Source: Treponema sp. | GTDB taxonomy: Bacteria > Spirochaetota > Spirochaetia > Treponematales > Treponemataceae | NCBI GenBank assembly: GCA_017469785.1 | Contig: JAFUFU010000021.1 | Coordinates: 1-59,739 of the forward strand | Direction of reading: 5' to 3' | Length of the DNA stretch: 59,739 nucleotides | Made by a program: the position numbers and the translations under genes | Notes under the pieces: model-generated | The model's input: only the letters and a program-made list of their open reading frames with translations | Database searches by the model: none | What the model was told of the DNA's origin: nothing | In this document: in pieces, positions 16,429-25,381 of the stretch | Position numbering within the stretch: position 1 is the first letter of the stretch | Layout of the letters: each line of letters opens with the position of its first letter

Positions 16429-19182
16429 ATGATAAAAAAATACATTTTTGCCTGTCTGATTATTTCCATGATTTTCTCGCCCCTTGCCTCGCAGAAAAAA
16501 AATACGGCTCCGGCAGTTTCGCCAAAAACAACGACTACGACAAAATCTCCGGAAGCGAAAGATGCCGTTGACAAGCTGAAAAGAAATCCGAATCCTAAAA
16601 AAAACGAGCCTGTGGTGGTCTATAATGAAGATTTCGTCAAGGGTGAGGAGCTTTTTCAGCTTAATAAACCTGAGGAGGCGATTGCCTATTTTGAAAAATC
16701 CCTTGAGTCCGAAAATATTGATCCTAAGGTCTATGTCTATCTTGGTGTCTGCTATTATCAGATAGAGCAGTATGACAAATCTCTGGCTGTATGTGTCCAA
16801 GGCCTTACAAAAGAGGGGACTGATAAAAAAATCCTTGCCTACAATGCCGGAAATACCTGCTATGCATTGGGAAATTATATGCGCGCTGATGCGAGTTATG
16901 CCCTTGCCCTTCGGGAAGACTCTTCCTATGCTCCGGCCGTTCTCAATAGGGCAAACGCACAGCTGAAACTCGACCGTCTGGGAGATGCCCGTTCGAATTA
17001 TATCCGTTATCTTGAGCTGGAGCCTGAGACTCCTCAGAAAGAACGGATTGAAATCATAATCCGCCTTCTTGAGGATGAAATAACGCTCCGGGCAAATCAG
17101 AAGCCTGAGAGAATAAATCCGGATTCTTTTGTTGAAAATGAAGGCATGGAAATCGCATCCCCCCTTGAAAAAGTCTTTGAGGAGCTTCCCATTGATGAGG
17201 CTGCGGCTGTTCTTGCCAGCGAGCTTGTAAAAGAAGACGTGAAAGCTCCTGAACTTCCTGAGGTGATTTCTGAAAAGAATCTTGGCGAGAAAGTCACTTT
17301 GGACGGAGAAAAGGCAGAAGATGAGGGCAATGACGCTGATTCGTATTCGCCGGTACAGAAAGAGAATACTTCGCTTGCCTCTGAAAAAAGTCTTCCTGCA
17401 GAAAGAATTGAGCTTCCGGAGCTTTCTTCAATTCCTGCCCAGAGCCAGCAGAAAAAAAACGCTGGAATCGGTGATATTCAGAAGAATTCATCGGAAAAAA
17501 TCGCTGCGCGGGAACTTGAGATTCCGCTGGAGAATTCAGACGTAAAATCAGAGAACAAATCCCAGTCTGAGCGGGTTTACGACTCGGAAGAGCAGGCCCG
17601 CTTCGCAGAGGAAAACAGGCGCGCCCTTGAGGCAGAGAAAACCCGCCTTGCAGAAGAAGCTCGGATTGCCCTTGAGGCGGAAAAAGCCCGGCTGGCAGAA
17701 GAGGCTCAGAAAAAACTCGACGCAGAAGCTGCCCGCCTTGCCGCCGAGGAGGCTGAAAAACGCAGAATTGAAGAAATGCGCCTTGCTCTTGAAGTGGAGA
17801 AGGCCCGCCTTGCCGAAGAGTCGCGGATTGCCCTTGAGGCGGAGAAAGCTCGTCTTGCAGAAGAAGCCCGTAAGTCTCTTGAGCTTGAAAAGGCTCGTCT
17901 TGAGGCGGAAGAAGCTAAGCGCGCTCTTGAAGCCGAGAGGGCGCGTCTCATTGAAGAGGCAAAACGTGCCAGCGAGGCAGAACAGGCCCGCATCGCAGCT
18001 CAGGAAGCGGAGCGAAAACGGGCTGAAGAAGAAAATCGTCGGGCGCTGGAGGCTGAGAAAAGCAGACTCGCCCTCGAAGCGGAAAAAGCCCGGCTCGCAG
18101 AGGAAGCAAGGCGCCAGATTGAGGCAGAAAAAGCCCGTATAGCCGCAGAGGAAGAAAAGAAGGCCCTTGAAGCCGAGCGGGCGCGAATTGCCGAGGAACA
18201 GCGAAAAATTGAAGAGGCCAGGATAGCCGAGGAAAAGCGTAAGGCTGAGGAAGAACAAAAAGCGGAAGAGGCACGCCTGGCAGAAGAAAGACGTCTGGCT
18301 GAAGAGGCGAAAAAGGCTGAGGAAGAGCAAAAGGCTGCCGAAGAAGCACAAAGGGCTGCCGAAGAAAAAAAAGCGGAAGAGGCTAGAAAAGCAGAGAAAG
18401 AAAGGCAGGAAAAACTCGCATCATGGCCAAAGGCAAAGGCTTCACTTGTGGCAGAAGGGGCGGAAAATTTTACCCCGGACGGTGACGGTCATAATGACAC
18501 TGTTATTTTTCGGCCATCGGTTGAATATCTCGAAGACAGTCCTGAAAGCTGGACCCTTACGATTCTTGATCCCCATGGAAATTTGTTTCGTACGGTTCAG
18601 GGAAATGGGGAACTTCCGGCAAGCATAGAGTGGGGCGGAACTAGTGAGAGTGGAGAGGTGGCCCTTTCAAAAAACACATATACCGCCCGGCTTTCTGTTT
18701 TTCCTTCAACGCGGGACAGGCAGCGGCTTGGCCCTAATTCAATTGAAGCAGGCTGTGAAATTCACACGGGACTTCTCCTTGAAGTGATTGTTCCCGGTCA
18801 TGAATGGAAAATGGTGGTGAATTCAATCAATTTCGTTCCCAATGGCGGGCTTGACGGAAAACTTACAAGCGAGCAGAAAAAATCTAATTTCCAGACGCTT
18901 GATGAAATTGCGAAGGAGATAAAGGAACATCCCGGCGCAAAGATTGTTATTATTGAAGGATATGCAAACAATATCAGCGGAACGGAAAAAGAAAACAGGG
19001 AAGAACTCATGCCTTTAAGCCAGCTTCGTGCAGACGCAATTGTTCAGGAACTGATAAAGCGTGGCGTGAATCCTGATGTGCTTCAAGCAACCGGAATGGG
19101 CGGGGCAAATCCCCTTGCCAGCCGGGATGACCATGACAACTGGTGGAAAAACCGCCGTGTAGAGTTCAGAATCAAACAATAG
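16429..19182 (+). CDS. TPR - coiled-coil - OmpA-type envelope protein
   Basis: 917 residues from ATG at 16429 (a GTG at 16417 is in frame but not favoured). Order: signal peptide (residues 1-~22, KKYIFACLIISMIFSPLA), TPR repeats (about 60-210), acidic region, long Glu/Ala/Lys/Arg coiled coil (about 384-665, units such as LEAEKARLAEEARKS), an Ig-like FlgD/gliding-type module (about 679-780, NFTPDGDGHNDTVIF), and an OmpA/MotB peptidoglycan-binding domain (about 797-917, ending NRRVEFRIKQ). The coil could reach across the periplasm while OmpA grips peptidoglycan. Long ORFs on other frames of the coil are artefacts of the repetitive codons. It is divergent from the TPR gene. Confidence 0.85.
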   Translation: MIKKYIFACLIISMIFSPLASQKKNTAPAVSPKTTTTTKSPEAKDAVDKLKRNPNPKKNEPVVVYNEDFVKGEELFQLNKPEEAIAYFEKSLESENIDPKVYVYLGVCYYQIEQYDKSLAVCVQGLTKEGTDKKILAYNAGNTCYALGNYMRADASYALALREDSSYAPAVLNRANAQLKLDRLGDARSNYIRYLELEPETPQKERIEIIIRLLEDEITLRANQKPERINPDSFVENEGMEIASPLEKVFEELPIDEAAAVLASELVKEDVKAPELPEVISEKNLGEKVTLDGEKAEDEGNDADSYSPVQKENTSLASEKSLPAERIELPELSSIPAQSQQKKNAGIGDIQKNSSEKIAARELEIPLENSDVKSENKSQSERVYDSEEQARFAEENRRALEAEKTRLAEEARIALEAEKARLAEEAQKKLDAEAARLAAEEAEKRRIEEMRLALEVEKARLAEESRIALEAEKARLAEEARKSLELEKARLEAEEAKRALEAERARLIEEAKRASEAEQARIAAQEAERKRAEEENRRALEAEKSRLALEAEKARLAEEARRQIEAEKARIAAEEEKKALEAERARIAEEQRKIEEARIAEEKRKAEEEQKAEEARLAEERRLAEEAKKAEEEQKAAEEAQRAAEEKKAEEARKAEKERQEKLASWPKAKASLVAEGAENFTPDGDGHNDTVIFRPSVEYLEDSPESWTLTILDPHGNLFRTVQGNGELPASIEWGGTSESGEVALSKNTYTARLSVFPSTRDRQRLGPNSIEAGCEIHTGLLLEVIVPGHEWKMVVNSINFVPNGGLDGKLTSEQKKSNFQTLDEIAKEIKEHPGAKIVIIEGYANNISGTEKENREELMPLSQLRADAIVQELIKRGVNPDVLQATGMGGANPLASRDDHDNWWKNRRVEFRIKQ

Positions 19183-19218
19183 GGGACATCCATGTCCTGG
19201 AGTTTTTTTGTAATTTTC

Positions 19219-21255
19219 CTACTTTGTTCGTCTTACCCTGGCGAAAAGCTCTTCTTTTGTGAGAGTTGTCCAGACCGGGCGTCCGTGGGGACAGTGAGGG
19301 TCTTTTAAGAGGAGGGCGTCCCTGGCAAGCTGTTCTGCGGCTTCAGGTCCTAGAATCGTGCCGTCTTTTACGGCGGCCTTGCAGGCGGTCATTGCGGCAA
19401 TCTGGTAGATGATTTCCTGAGGCGAGACTTGTTTTTCAAAGATTGCTTCCTGTAAGTCTTTCTGGCTTCCGCTCCAGCGAGCCGGGATTGAGGTGAATAT
19501 CCATGTTCCCTTTCCCTTGTTTTCGCAGGTAAAGCCCGCCGTTGAGAGAGTTGTTTGAATTGAAGAAAGGTAATCGTCTTCTTCTTTTGAATTCGTTTTG
19601 ATTTCGTAGGGAATAAGCAGTTCCTGTTTTTCGCTGCCTCCGCTCATTAGCCGGTTGAAAAGAATGCGCTCATGGGCTGCGTGCTGGTCGATTAAATAGA
19701 AAACTCCGCTTTTTTGCACCATAAGGAAAGTTCCGAAAATCGTTCCGTAGTAGATGAAATCCTCGTCCTTTTTAGCCAAGGCGGGACTTCCCGGAACGGA
19801 AAAGCGCATTTCCGCGGCTGAGGCATTGGTCTTGAAGCGGATGTTTTTTGTCTCGGGGTGCCTTGTGGGGGCGGATGAGATTCCCGCATCAAGTGCGGGA
19901 ATGACAGAAGAATCGTGTGCGGATGTGTCGAGGGACTGGCTGACAGAGACATTAAGAGGCTGACTTACAGAAACACCATATCTGCGTCCAGCCGCGTCTA
20001 TCCGCGTCTCTTTTTCAAGCGCAAATTCCGCAAGTCGTGAAGAATAAGACCTGGTGTGGTCGATATTGAATTTTACATCCCTATTCCGCTCAGAAGAAAA
20101 ATGCGATGCCGGAAGGGAAGCTCCTGCCACACGAGAATCCTCCCGCTTTTGCTCATTGTCGATGATTGCCTGAAAGAGGGTGTTTTTTTCGTTTCTGGCG
20201 ATTTCTTCCTGAACCTCTTGTTCCCGTTCAAAGGCTGACTTGATTCCGTAGCTTTTGAAATAATTTTTGACGGCGGAACTTACTCCATGGTGAACAGATG
20301 AAATATCTTTGAAGCGTACTTCGCGTTTTGCCGGGTGGATGTTGAAATCAACTAATTTTGGCTCTACTTGAAGGAAAAGGGCGGCTACCGGGTGAGTTCC
20401 GTTGGGAAAAAAGCCCTGACAGCCATATTCGATGGCCTGCATGAGGGAAAATTCCTGAACGCGGCGGCCATTTACGTAAATGAAAATATGCTTTCGGTCG
20501 TTGCGGTAAACACTTGGCTCACCGATTACGAGAGAAAAGCTCCATTTTGAGACTCCGTCGCTTTCTGTACCAGAGGATTTGATTTCGGCGAAAAGACTGG
20601 TGCTTTCTTTCAGCTCTAAGGCACGGGCAAATCGTTCGGCTAATGTGACTCCAGAGGGTAAATCGGCTCGGATAGTGCCGTCAACGGTAAGGCGGAAGGC
20701 AATGTCTGGTCGTGGAAGGGTTTTTTCGGTGAAAACTTCCCGGCACATCATCGATTCGGAAGAAGGCCGCTTTAAGAAATTGCGGCGGGCAGGAAAATTC
20801 TCAAAAAGGCCTTCGCTCATGACGATTGTGCCTTTTCCGTCCTGAACCGGGGGGATTGTTTCGATTAAATGGTCTTCTGTGATGCTGGCCTTCATGCGTT
20901 TTGTGCCGCTTGAAATCGTGAGGCGGGCAACTGCCGCAATGGAAGCGAGTGCTTCACCCCGGAAACCAAGGGTTGTGAGGTTGAGAAGGTCTTCTGATTC
21001 TGAGATTTTGCTTGTGCAGTGGGGGCGGGCGCAATTCTTTAAATCGTCGCTCGTCATTCCTGCCCCGTTGTCAGAGATTCTGATTTTTTCGATTCCGCCA
21101 CCTTCTATCTCAACATTGATTGATGTTGCTCCAGAATCCACGGCATTGTCCAAAAGCTCGCGGACAATGGCGGCAGGGCGGTCAATTACTTCTCCGGCGG
21201 CGATTTTTCGAGCTACATCTACAGAAAGCTGGCGTACTGGGCGGCGTTCACTCAT
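19219..21255 (-). CDS. mutL: DNA mismatch repair protein MutL
   Basis: 678 residues. N-terminal GHKL ATPase: ARKIAAGEVIDRPAA, ELLDNAVDSGA, DNGAGM, TLGFRGEALASIA. C-terminal dimerisation/endonuclease region: DQHAAHERILF (about 510), ACKAAVK and CPHGRP near the end. The endonuclease box is DQHA-x2-E-x4-N, with Asn where E is usual, though the other metal-site motifs are kept. The linker (about residues 415-465) is longer than usual and contains two in-frame repeat-like segments. Overlaps xseB as TAATG. MutL couples MutS recognition to strand incision. Confidence 0.93.
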   Translation of the reverse strand: MSERRPVRQLSVDVARKIAAGEVIDRPAAIVRELLDNAVDSGATSINVEIEGGGIEKIRISDNGAGMTSDDLKNCARPHCTSKISESEDLLNLTTLGFRGEALASIAAVARLTISSGTKRMKASITEDHLIETIPPVQDGKGTIVMSEGLFENFPARRNFLKRPSSESMMCREVFTEKTLPRPDIAFRLTVDGTIRADLPSGVTLAERFARALELKESTSLFAEIKSSGTESDGVSKWSFSLVIGEPSVYRNDRKHIFIYVNGRRVQEFSLMQAIEYGCQGFFPNGTHPVAALFLQVEPKLVDFNIHPAKREVRFKDISSVHHGVSSAVKNYFKSYGIKSAFEREQEVQEEIARNEKNTLFQAIIDNEQKREDSRVAGASLPASHFSSERNRDVKFNIDHTRSYSSRLAEFALEKETRIDAAGRRYGVSVSQPLNVSVSQSLDTSAHDSSVIPALDAGISSAPTRHPETKNIRFKTNASAAEMRFSVPGSPALAKKDEDFIYYGTIFGTFLMVQKSGVFYLIDQHAAHERILFNRLMSGGSEKQELLIPYEIKTNSKEEDDYLSSIQTTLSTAGFTCENKGKGTWIFTSIPARWSGSQKDLQEAIFEKQVSPQEIIYQIAAMTACKAAVKDGTILGPEAAEQLARDALLLKDPHCPHGRPVWTTLTKEELFARVRRTK
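19880..19902. repeat. Palindromic element inside mutL linker
   Basis: Perfect 9-base arms ATTCCCGCA (19880-19888) and TGCGGGAAT (19894-19902) with a 5-base loop. Read on the coding strand it encodes VIPALDAGI, the familiar translation of a widespread GTCATTCCCGC-type bacterial repeat. It sits in frame in the MutL linker. Confidence 0.7.
19977..20010. repeat. CGCGTC-type repeat fragment inside mutL linker
   Basis: Contains three near-copies of an 11-12-base unit (CTGCGTCCAGC, CGCGTCTATC, CGCGTCTC), matching the wording of common intergenic repeats. In MutL it encodes the ETRIDAAGRR segment just ahead of the VIPALDAGI element. Confidence 0.45.
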
Positions 21256-21557
21256 TACTGGCGCAGTCCTTCGCTTGGAGCACCTGCGCTGCCTGTGCTG
21301 GCATCAGCTCCTGCGAATAAGTCTAGCTGCGGCTCTATGTTGATTTGGGCTGCAGGTGAACTTGGGTCTGCCTTAACCGGCTGGTTCATGAGAATCTGAA
21401 TCTTTCCTTCGATTTTTTCGATGTCTTTTTCAAGGGTTTTGGCCAGTTTGATTCCTTCTTCAAAAGTTGAGAGGGCATCTTCCAGTGAAATATCGCTTTT
21501 TCGGATATTGGCTGTGAGTTCTTCCAGACGGGAAAGATTTTCTTCAAATGATTTCAT
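21255..21557 (-). CDS. xseB: Exodeoxyribonuclease VII small subunit
   Basis: 100 residues. The first ~65 are the XseB helical hairpin (FEENLSRLEELTANIRKSD, LEDALSTFEEGIKLAKTLEK). Family members are usually 70-85 residues; the extra C-terminal tail (GADASTGSAGAPSEGLRQ) is Gly/Ala/Ser-rich and may be derived from a repeat element. The subunit supports the XseA nuclease that degrades single-stranded DNA. The stop overlaps the mutL start (TAATG). The ATG lies 7 bases after a TATACT -10 box with no Shine-Dalgarno. Confidence 0.9.
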   Translation of the reverse strand: MKSFEENLSRLEELTANIRKSDISLEDALSTFEEGIKLAKTLEKDIEKIEGKIQILMNQPVKADPSSPAAQINIEPQLDLFAGADASTGSAGAPSEGLRQ

Positions 21558-21564
21558 GAAATTG

Positions 21565-21570
21565 AGTATA
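21565..21570 (-). promoter_or_regulatory. Extended -10 box before xseB-mutL
   Basis: Minus strand TGC-TATACT; 7 bases then ATG. Predicts a leaderless xseB-mutL transcript independent of the upstream kinase genes. Confidence 0.5.
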
Positions 21571-21619
21571 GCAAAAAAACTGAAAAGAAACCACAGATTA
21601 TTCAGATTAAGGCAGATTT

Positions 21620-23230
21620 TTAATTTTTTGATGAAAGCTGAAATCTTATCTCAAATTTTGCTCCGCCGAGACTCTGGCTTTTTTCCACTGTGATAATGGC
21701 TCCTGTGGCGTCGGCAATGGCCTTTACCGTGGCAAGACCTAAGCCTGTGTGATTCTGCCTGTCACTTTCACTCCGCCTGCTGTAAAAGCGGTTGAAGATT
21801 TTTTCGCGGCTGTTTTCTGGAATTCCCGTTCCGTCGTCTTCAACTATGAGCGAGACACTGTTTTTTCCGCCCGTGATTTTTACGATTACCTTTGATTTTG
21901 CGAAGCCTGCGGCGTTTTCAATGAGATTTTCGGCAATCCTGTCAAAATAGTCGGCCGGCATCTTCAATCTTATGGATTCATCTTCTGTTGAAAAAAGAAA
22001 TTTAATGGAAGAAAAGGATTTTTCGAGCCGGAAAATAATATTTTTGCAGGATTCAGAAATCATAAGATCCGATTTTTCGCTTTCACTCAGCCCGGCGTCG
22101 ATTTTGCTGATGTTGCGGACTCCCGTGAGGAGATTTTGCAGATGTGTGACTTCTTCGGTGATGGCTTTCGTGAATTCTTTTCTTTCTTCGCCTGAGAGGT
22201 TTTCGTTTTCAAGGACTTCTGTGCAAGAGCGGATTGCGGCCAGAGGATTTTTGAATTCGTGGGATACATCGCTTGAAAAACTTTCGATGAATCTGATTCT
22301 TGCGCTGAGTTTTTCCAGCAGGGCAGAGAATGAGCGGGAAAGTACACCTATTTCGTCATGGCGTTTTTTTCCTGTGAAGGAGCTTGAAAGAAGCCTGCCC
22401 CGTGAGTCTGCGCTTTTTTCGCTTTCGGCCGCCAGATGTTTTAGGGGAAGGGTGATACGGAAAGCAAAAAATATGGAAACCAGAAGGACGAAAATCAGGG
22501 AACCTGAAAAAACTTTTCCCAAATCAAGGCGGAGTTCATAGAGATTTCGCAGGATTTTATAGGTGGAGGAACTTACAAGGACGACACCCTGTACTGAATC
22601 TGTTTTTCCGTCAAAAATCGGAAGGGCTGAATAGAGTGTGACTGTCGCTTTGTCTGCGGAAAATCGCGTGGTAGAACCGTAAAATCCTTGAAGGGCGCGC
22701 TGAATTTCCTTTCCGTCGTAGGATGATTTTGAGGTGTAATAATCCGTGGTAAAGGGATTTTGTGAGGGCGGGCGGAAAAATTTCCGGTAAACACGGACGG
22801 GAAGGGAAAAAAGACGGTAGATGAAATTTTCTTCGGCTGATTTTTTAACTTCATCTGCCGAAAGGGAAGCCTCTTCGTAGCGGGAAGAAGCTGCTTTTTT
22901 TTCATCTGTGGCATTTTCATTATGAAAACTGATGGTCGCTGAGTCTGCAAGAAGATTTTTGTCTTTTCCGATGATTCTGATTCGGGCATCAAAATTTCCT
23001 TTCATGGCAAGAAGAAGCTCCCCTGCCTTTTTGGAGTCAAGGTCGCTTTGGGAAAAGGAAGCCGAAACAATTCGCCCCTGCTGTACATTTGACCTTTCTG
23101 TAAGCTCCAGAAGCTGTTTTTCGTAGGTTTTGAGCGCCATGGTTATGGCAACAGGAATGAAGGCAATGAGAATCAGAAAAACTGAAATCTGAATCGAAAT
23201 GCTGACAAAAAATCTTGGTTTTATTTCCAT
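21620..23230 (-). CDS. Membrane sensor histidine kinase
   Basis: 536 residues. N-terminal helix (about 8-30), a large periplasmic domain (about 40-230), second helix (about 240-258) and a HAMP linker with DEIGVLSRSFSALLEKL. The dimerisation helix has DVSHEFKNPLAAIR with phospho-acceptor His near residue 322. The ATPase has ENLIENAAGFAKS (N), VEDDGTGIPE (G1), and HTGLGLATVKAI (G2). The long periplasmic part suggests an envelope signal. The ATG is 3 bases after the response regulator stop, so the two form a pair. The family resembles CreC by gene context. Confidence 0.9.
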   Translation of the reverse strand: MEIKPRFFVSISIQISVFLILIAFIPVAITMALKTYEKQLLELTERSNVQQGRIVSASFSQSDLDSKKAGELLLAMKGNFDARIRIIGKDKNLLADSATISFHNENATDEKKAASSRYEEASLSADEVKKSAEENFIYRLFSLPVRVYRKFFRPPSQNPFTTDYYTSKSSYDGKEIQRALQGFYGSTTRFSADKATVTLYSALPIFDGKTDSVQGVVLVSSSTYKILRNLYELRLDLGKVFSGSLIFVLLVSIFFAFRITLPLKHLAAESEKSADSRGRLLSSSFTGKKRHDEIGVLSRSFSALLEKLSARIRFIESFSSDVSHEFKNPLAAIRSCTEVLENENLSGEERKEFTKAITEEVTHLQNLLTGVRNISKIDAGLSESEKSDLMISESCKNIIFRLEKSFSSIKFLFSTEDESIRLKMPADYFDRIAENLIENAAGFAKSKVIVKITGGKNSVSLIVEDDGTGIPENSREKIFNRFYSRRSESDRQNHTGLGLATVKAIADATGAIITVEKSQSLGGAKFEIRFQLSSKN

Positions 23231-23233
23231 ATA

Positions 23234-24028
23234 TTATGCCTTTTCTGCAATGAATTTGTAGCCCATTCCGTAGACTGTCTCAATTTTTTCCCCGCCGATT
23301 TTTTTGCGAAGCCGCTTTATATGGCAGTCAATGGCCCTGTCGTTGAGATAAATATCTTCGGGGTAGGCGATTTGGATTAGCTGCTCTCTCGTGAAAACAG
23401 TTGCCTCGTTTTTCATAAAATGCTCCAGAAGGCGGAATTCGGTGACGGTGAGGGCAATTTCGCTTTTTGAGCCGTTTTCTTCGCTCCATGCAGAAAAAGT
23501 CCTTGTGTCCAAAAAGAGACATCCTTTTCTGACAATGTTTTCATCTTCCTTGTCTTTTTCGTCGGAGTCTTTGATGACCGAATCTTTGATGAGCGGATCT
23601 TGAACTTGAAGAGGTGAAATTTTTTTGTAGCGGCGGAGAAGCACTTTGACTCTGGCCGCAAGTTCCTTCATGGAGAAGGGCTTAGTCAGGTAATCGTCAG
23701 CTCCCAGCTCAAGGCCCAGCACTTTGTCAAATTCCTCGTCCCGGCTGGTAAGGAAAATCGCCGGAATATCTGGAAAATTCGCCTTGTATTCCCTCAAAAA
23801 CATGATTCCGTCCATTACAGGCATCATTATGTCCAGGATGTAAAGATCCGGCACATTCCCGCTTTTTAAATCAAGCAGGGCTGCCTGACCGTCAGAAAAT
23901 TCCGTGACAGAAAAGCCTTCTGTTTCAAGAAATTTCCTGACGGGGAGACGTACATTTTTTTCGTCATCAACAATCGCTATGGTCGCTTTGCACTGGCTGT
24001 TCTTCTTCTGAAATTCCATCTTCTCCAT
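23234..24028 (-). CDS. OmpR-family response regulator
   Basis: 264 residues. Receiver domain with DD (21-22), phospho-acceptor D66 in YILDIMMPVMDG, and K116 in YLTKPFS. The winged-helix DNA-binding domain follows (TVTEFRLLEHFMKN, DCHIKRLRKKIGG, VYGMGYKF). The linker (about 140-165) is unusually long and holds a 5-residue tandem repeat (IKDSV/IKDSD). Its first ~20 codons overlap the end of creD by 62 bases in another frame. By context it is the CreB-like partner of the adjacent kinase. Confidence 0.9.
   Translation of the reverse strand: MEKMEFQKKNSQCKATIAIVDDEKNVRLPVRKFLETEGFSVTEFSDGQAALLDLKSGNVPDLYILDIMMPVMDGIMFLREYKANFPDIPAIFLTSRDEEFDKVLGLELGADDYLTKPFSMKELAARVKVLLRRYKKISPLQVQDPLIKDSVIKDSDEKDKEDENIVRKGCLFLDTRTFSAWSEENGSKSEIALTVTEFRLLEHFMKNEATVFTREQLIQIAYPEDIYLNDRAIDCHIKRLRKKIGGEKIETVYGMGYKFIAEKA
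23566..23595. repeat. 15-base tandem repeat in response regulator linker
   Basis: Two adjacent 15-base units, agtctttgatgaccg and aatctttgatgagcg, differing at 2 positions. They keep the frame and add two 5-residue blocks to the linker. Confidence 0.6.
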
Positions 24029-25253
24029 GATGAAAGAGTATACCGTTTCTCGTGAAGAACATTAAGAGTGTGACGACGATAAAGGCAAAAAGTGAGCCGA
24101 TTAAAAGGGCATAATCTTCCGATTTGAGGGAAAGATAAAGATAGGCATAAAGGACGATAAAAACTCCGCTCATGACAAATCCGAATCTTTTCTTTTTGGA
24201 AATTGATGCAATGTAAGAAGATGTGCTTAATCCTGCCGCAAGGGAAGCGAGAATGTAAGACAGACCGAATGAAATATGCTCCGACATTGCCAGCAAAAGC
24301 AGGAAGAAAAGAACGCAGGCCGCTCCGCTCAAAAGATACTGAAGGGGATGCAGGTTGATGCGGGCGAAGGCTTCGAACAAAAAGAGTACGATAAATGGCA
24401 CGATGATGAACAAAAATCCGTAAGTGACGGCACGGTCGAGTTTTTTGTAAACATTCACCGGGTCGATGAAGTCAAAGCCTATGGAGTGTCCGGCATTTTT
24501 GTCTGCGAAAGGAATGCTCCACTCTGCGTGAAAGCCTTTTTCCGTGATTTCGTGCCTGTCGGGAAGCAGGTCGTAGCCTGTGAATCCGGGAGAAACCCAG
24601 TCGGAAGTGACAGAAAGACTTGTGTCGGTAGCGTCAACGCCGGTGGAAAATGACAGGGCTCCTCGGATTTTTATGTCGCTTTCAAAAGAGATTTTTCCTT
24701 TTTCCAGCTTAATGTCGCTTGCAATTCCTGAAAAGCCAGTCACGCTGGTGAGATAGACTTCGTGAGATTTTCCGTTGATTTTAAAAACCGGCTTGTTTTG
24801 AAGCGAACGGTCTGAGATGGAAAAAAGTAAAAATGCCTCGTCCAGTTTGTATTTTTGTGAAGAAAACTCTTCGATTTCAAATTCTGCCTTGACGCTTAAA
24901 TCTCCTGAAAAAACCGGGGCAGAGTAGATTCCCACAGTGCGTTTTTCGGTCTCAAGGTTCGCCTTGTAAGAAAGACTTTCAGGACTTATGAATTTGTGAA
25001 GCCTGTTTACTTCCTTTTTTTCTTCGCCGTTGGGAAGTTTTGTGTAGACTGTTTGCTCGTAAGGAATGACTATGACAGGACCTTCTGATTTGAATTTTCC
25101 CCCGGCTGATTCGGAAATTGAGCGAAGGGCTGTGTTGTAGGCGTATTCCCTGTCTTCCAGCTTTGACTTAATCATCGTGTTTCCGATAAGAAGCAGAATG
25201 ACGATGATTCCGATAAAAATAAGTTTGACGGTTAAAGCAGATGGCTTTTTCAT
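23967..25253 (-). CDS. creD: CreD-family inner-membrane protein
   Basis: 428 residues from ATG at 25253 (AGGAG 8-9 bases upstream); the longer frame to 25328 is not favoured. N-terminal helix (LTVKLIFIGIIVILLLIG), then a periplasmic domain with VIVIPYEQTVYTK and RTVGIYSAPVFSGD, then several C-terminal helices (TYGFLFIIVPFIVLFLFEAF onward). This layout and the YGFLFIIVPFIVLFLFE-type segment are typical of CreD. In E. coli CreD is controlled by CreBC and linked to envelope stress; here the two-component pair follows directly on the same strand. Confidence 0.88.
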   Translation of the reverse strand: MKKPSALTVKLIFIGIIVILLLIGNTMIKSKLEDREYAYNTALRSISESAGGKFKSEGPVIVIPYEQTVYTKLPNGEEKKEVNRLHKFISPESLSYKANLETEKRTVGIYSAPVFSGDLSVKAEFEIEEFSSQKYKLDEAFLLFSISDRSLQNKPVFKINGKSHEVYLTSVTGFSGIASDIKLEKGKISFESDIKIRGALSFSTGVDATDTSLSVTSDWVSPGFTGYDLLPDRHEITEKGFHAEWSIPFADKNAGHSIGFDFIDPVNVYKKLDRAVTYGFLFIIVPFIVLFLFEAFARINLHPLQYLLSGAACVLFFLLLLAMSEHISFGLSYILASLAAGLSTSSYIASISKKKRFGFVMSGVFIVLYAYLYLSLKSEDYALLIGSLFAFIVVTLLMFFTRNGILFHHGEDGISEEEQPVQSDHSDC

Positions 25254-25269
25254 AAATAAATCTCCTGTG

Positions 25270-25288
25270 AGCGGCTTTAGCGGCCGCT
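25270..25288. promoter_or_regulatory. Leader hairpin ahead of creD
   Basis: AGCGGC (25270-25275), 7-base loop, GCCGCT (25283-25288), ending just upstream of the creD Shine-Dalgarno site on the minus strand. It may affect creD expression; evidence is the pairing only. Confidence 0.35.
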
Positions 25289-25381
25289 TTGTGTTTGATA
25301 AGGAGATTTTAAAAAGAAAATAAGGCAAAAATGTGGCGAAATTGTGTTGATTTTGAGGAATTTGAGCTGATTTTCAGAAAA

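Noticed and set aside
17548..18351. Long antisense and shifted-frame ORFs (up to 267 codons) across the OmpA coiled coil
   Set aside because: The repetitive Glu/Ala/Lys/Arg codons keep all frames open; the predicted proteins are low-complexity and lack ribosome sites.
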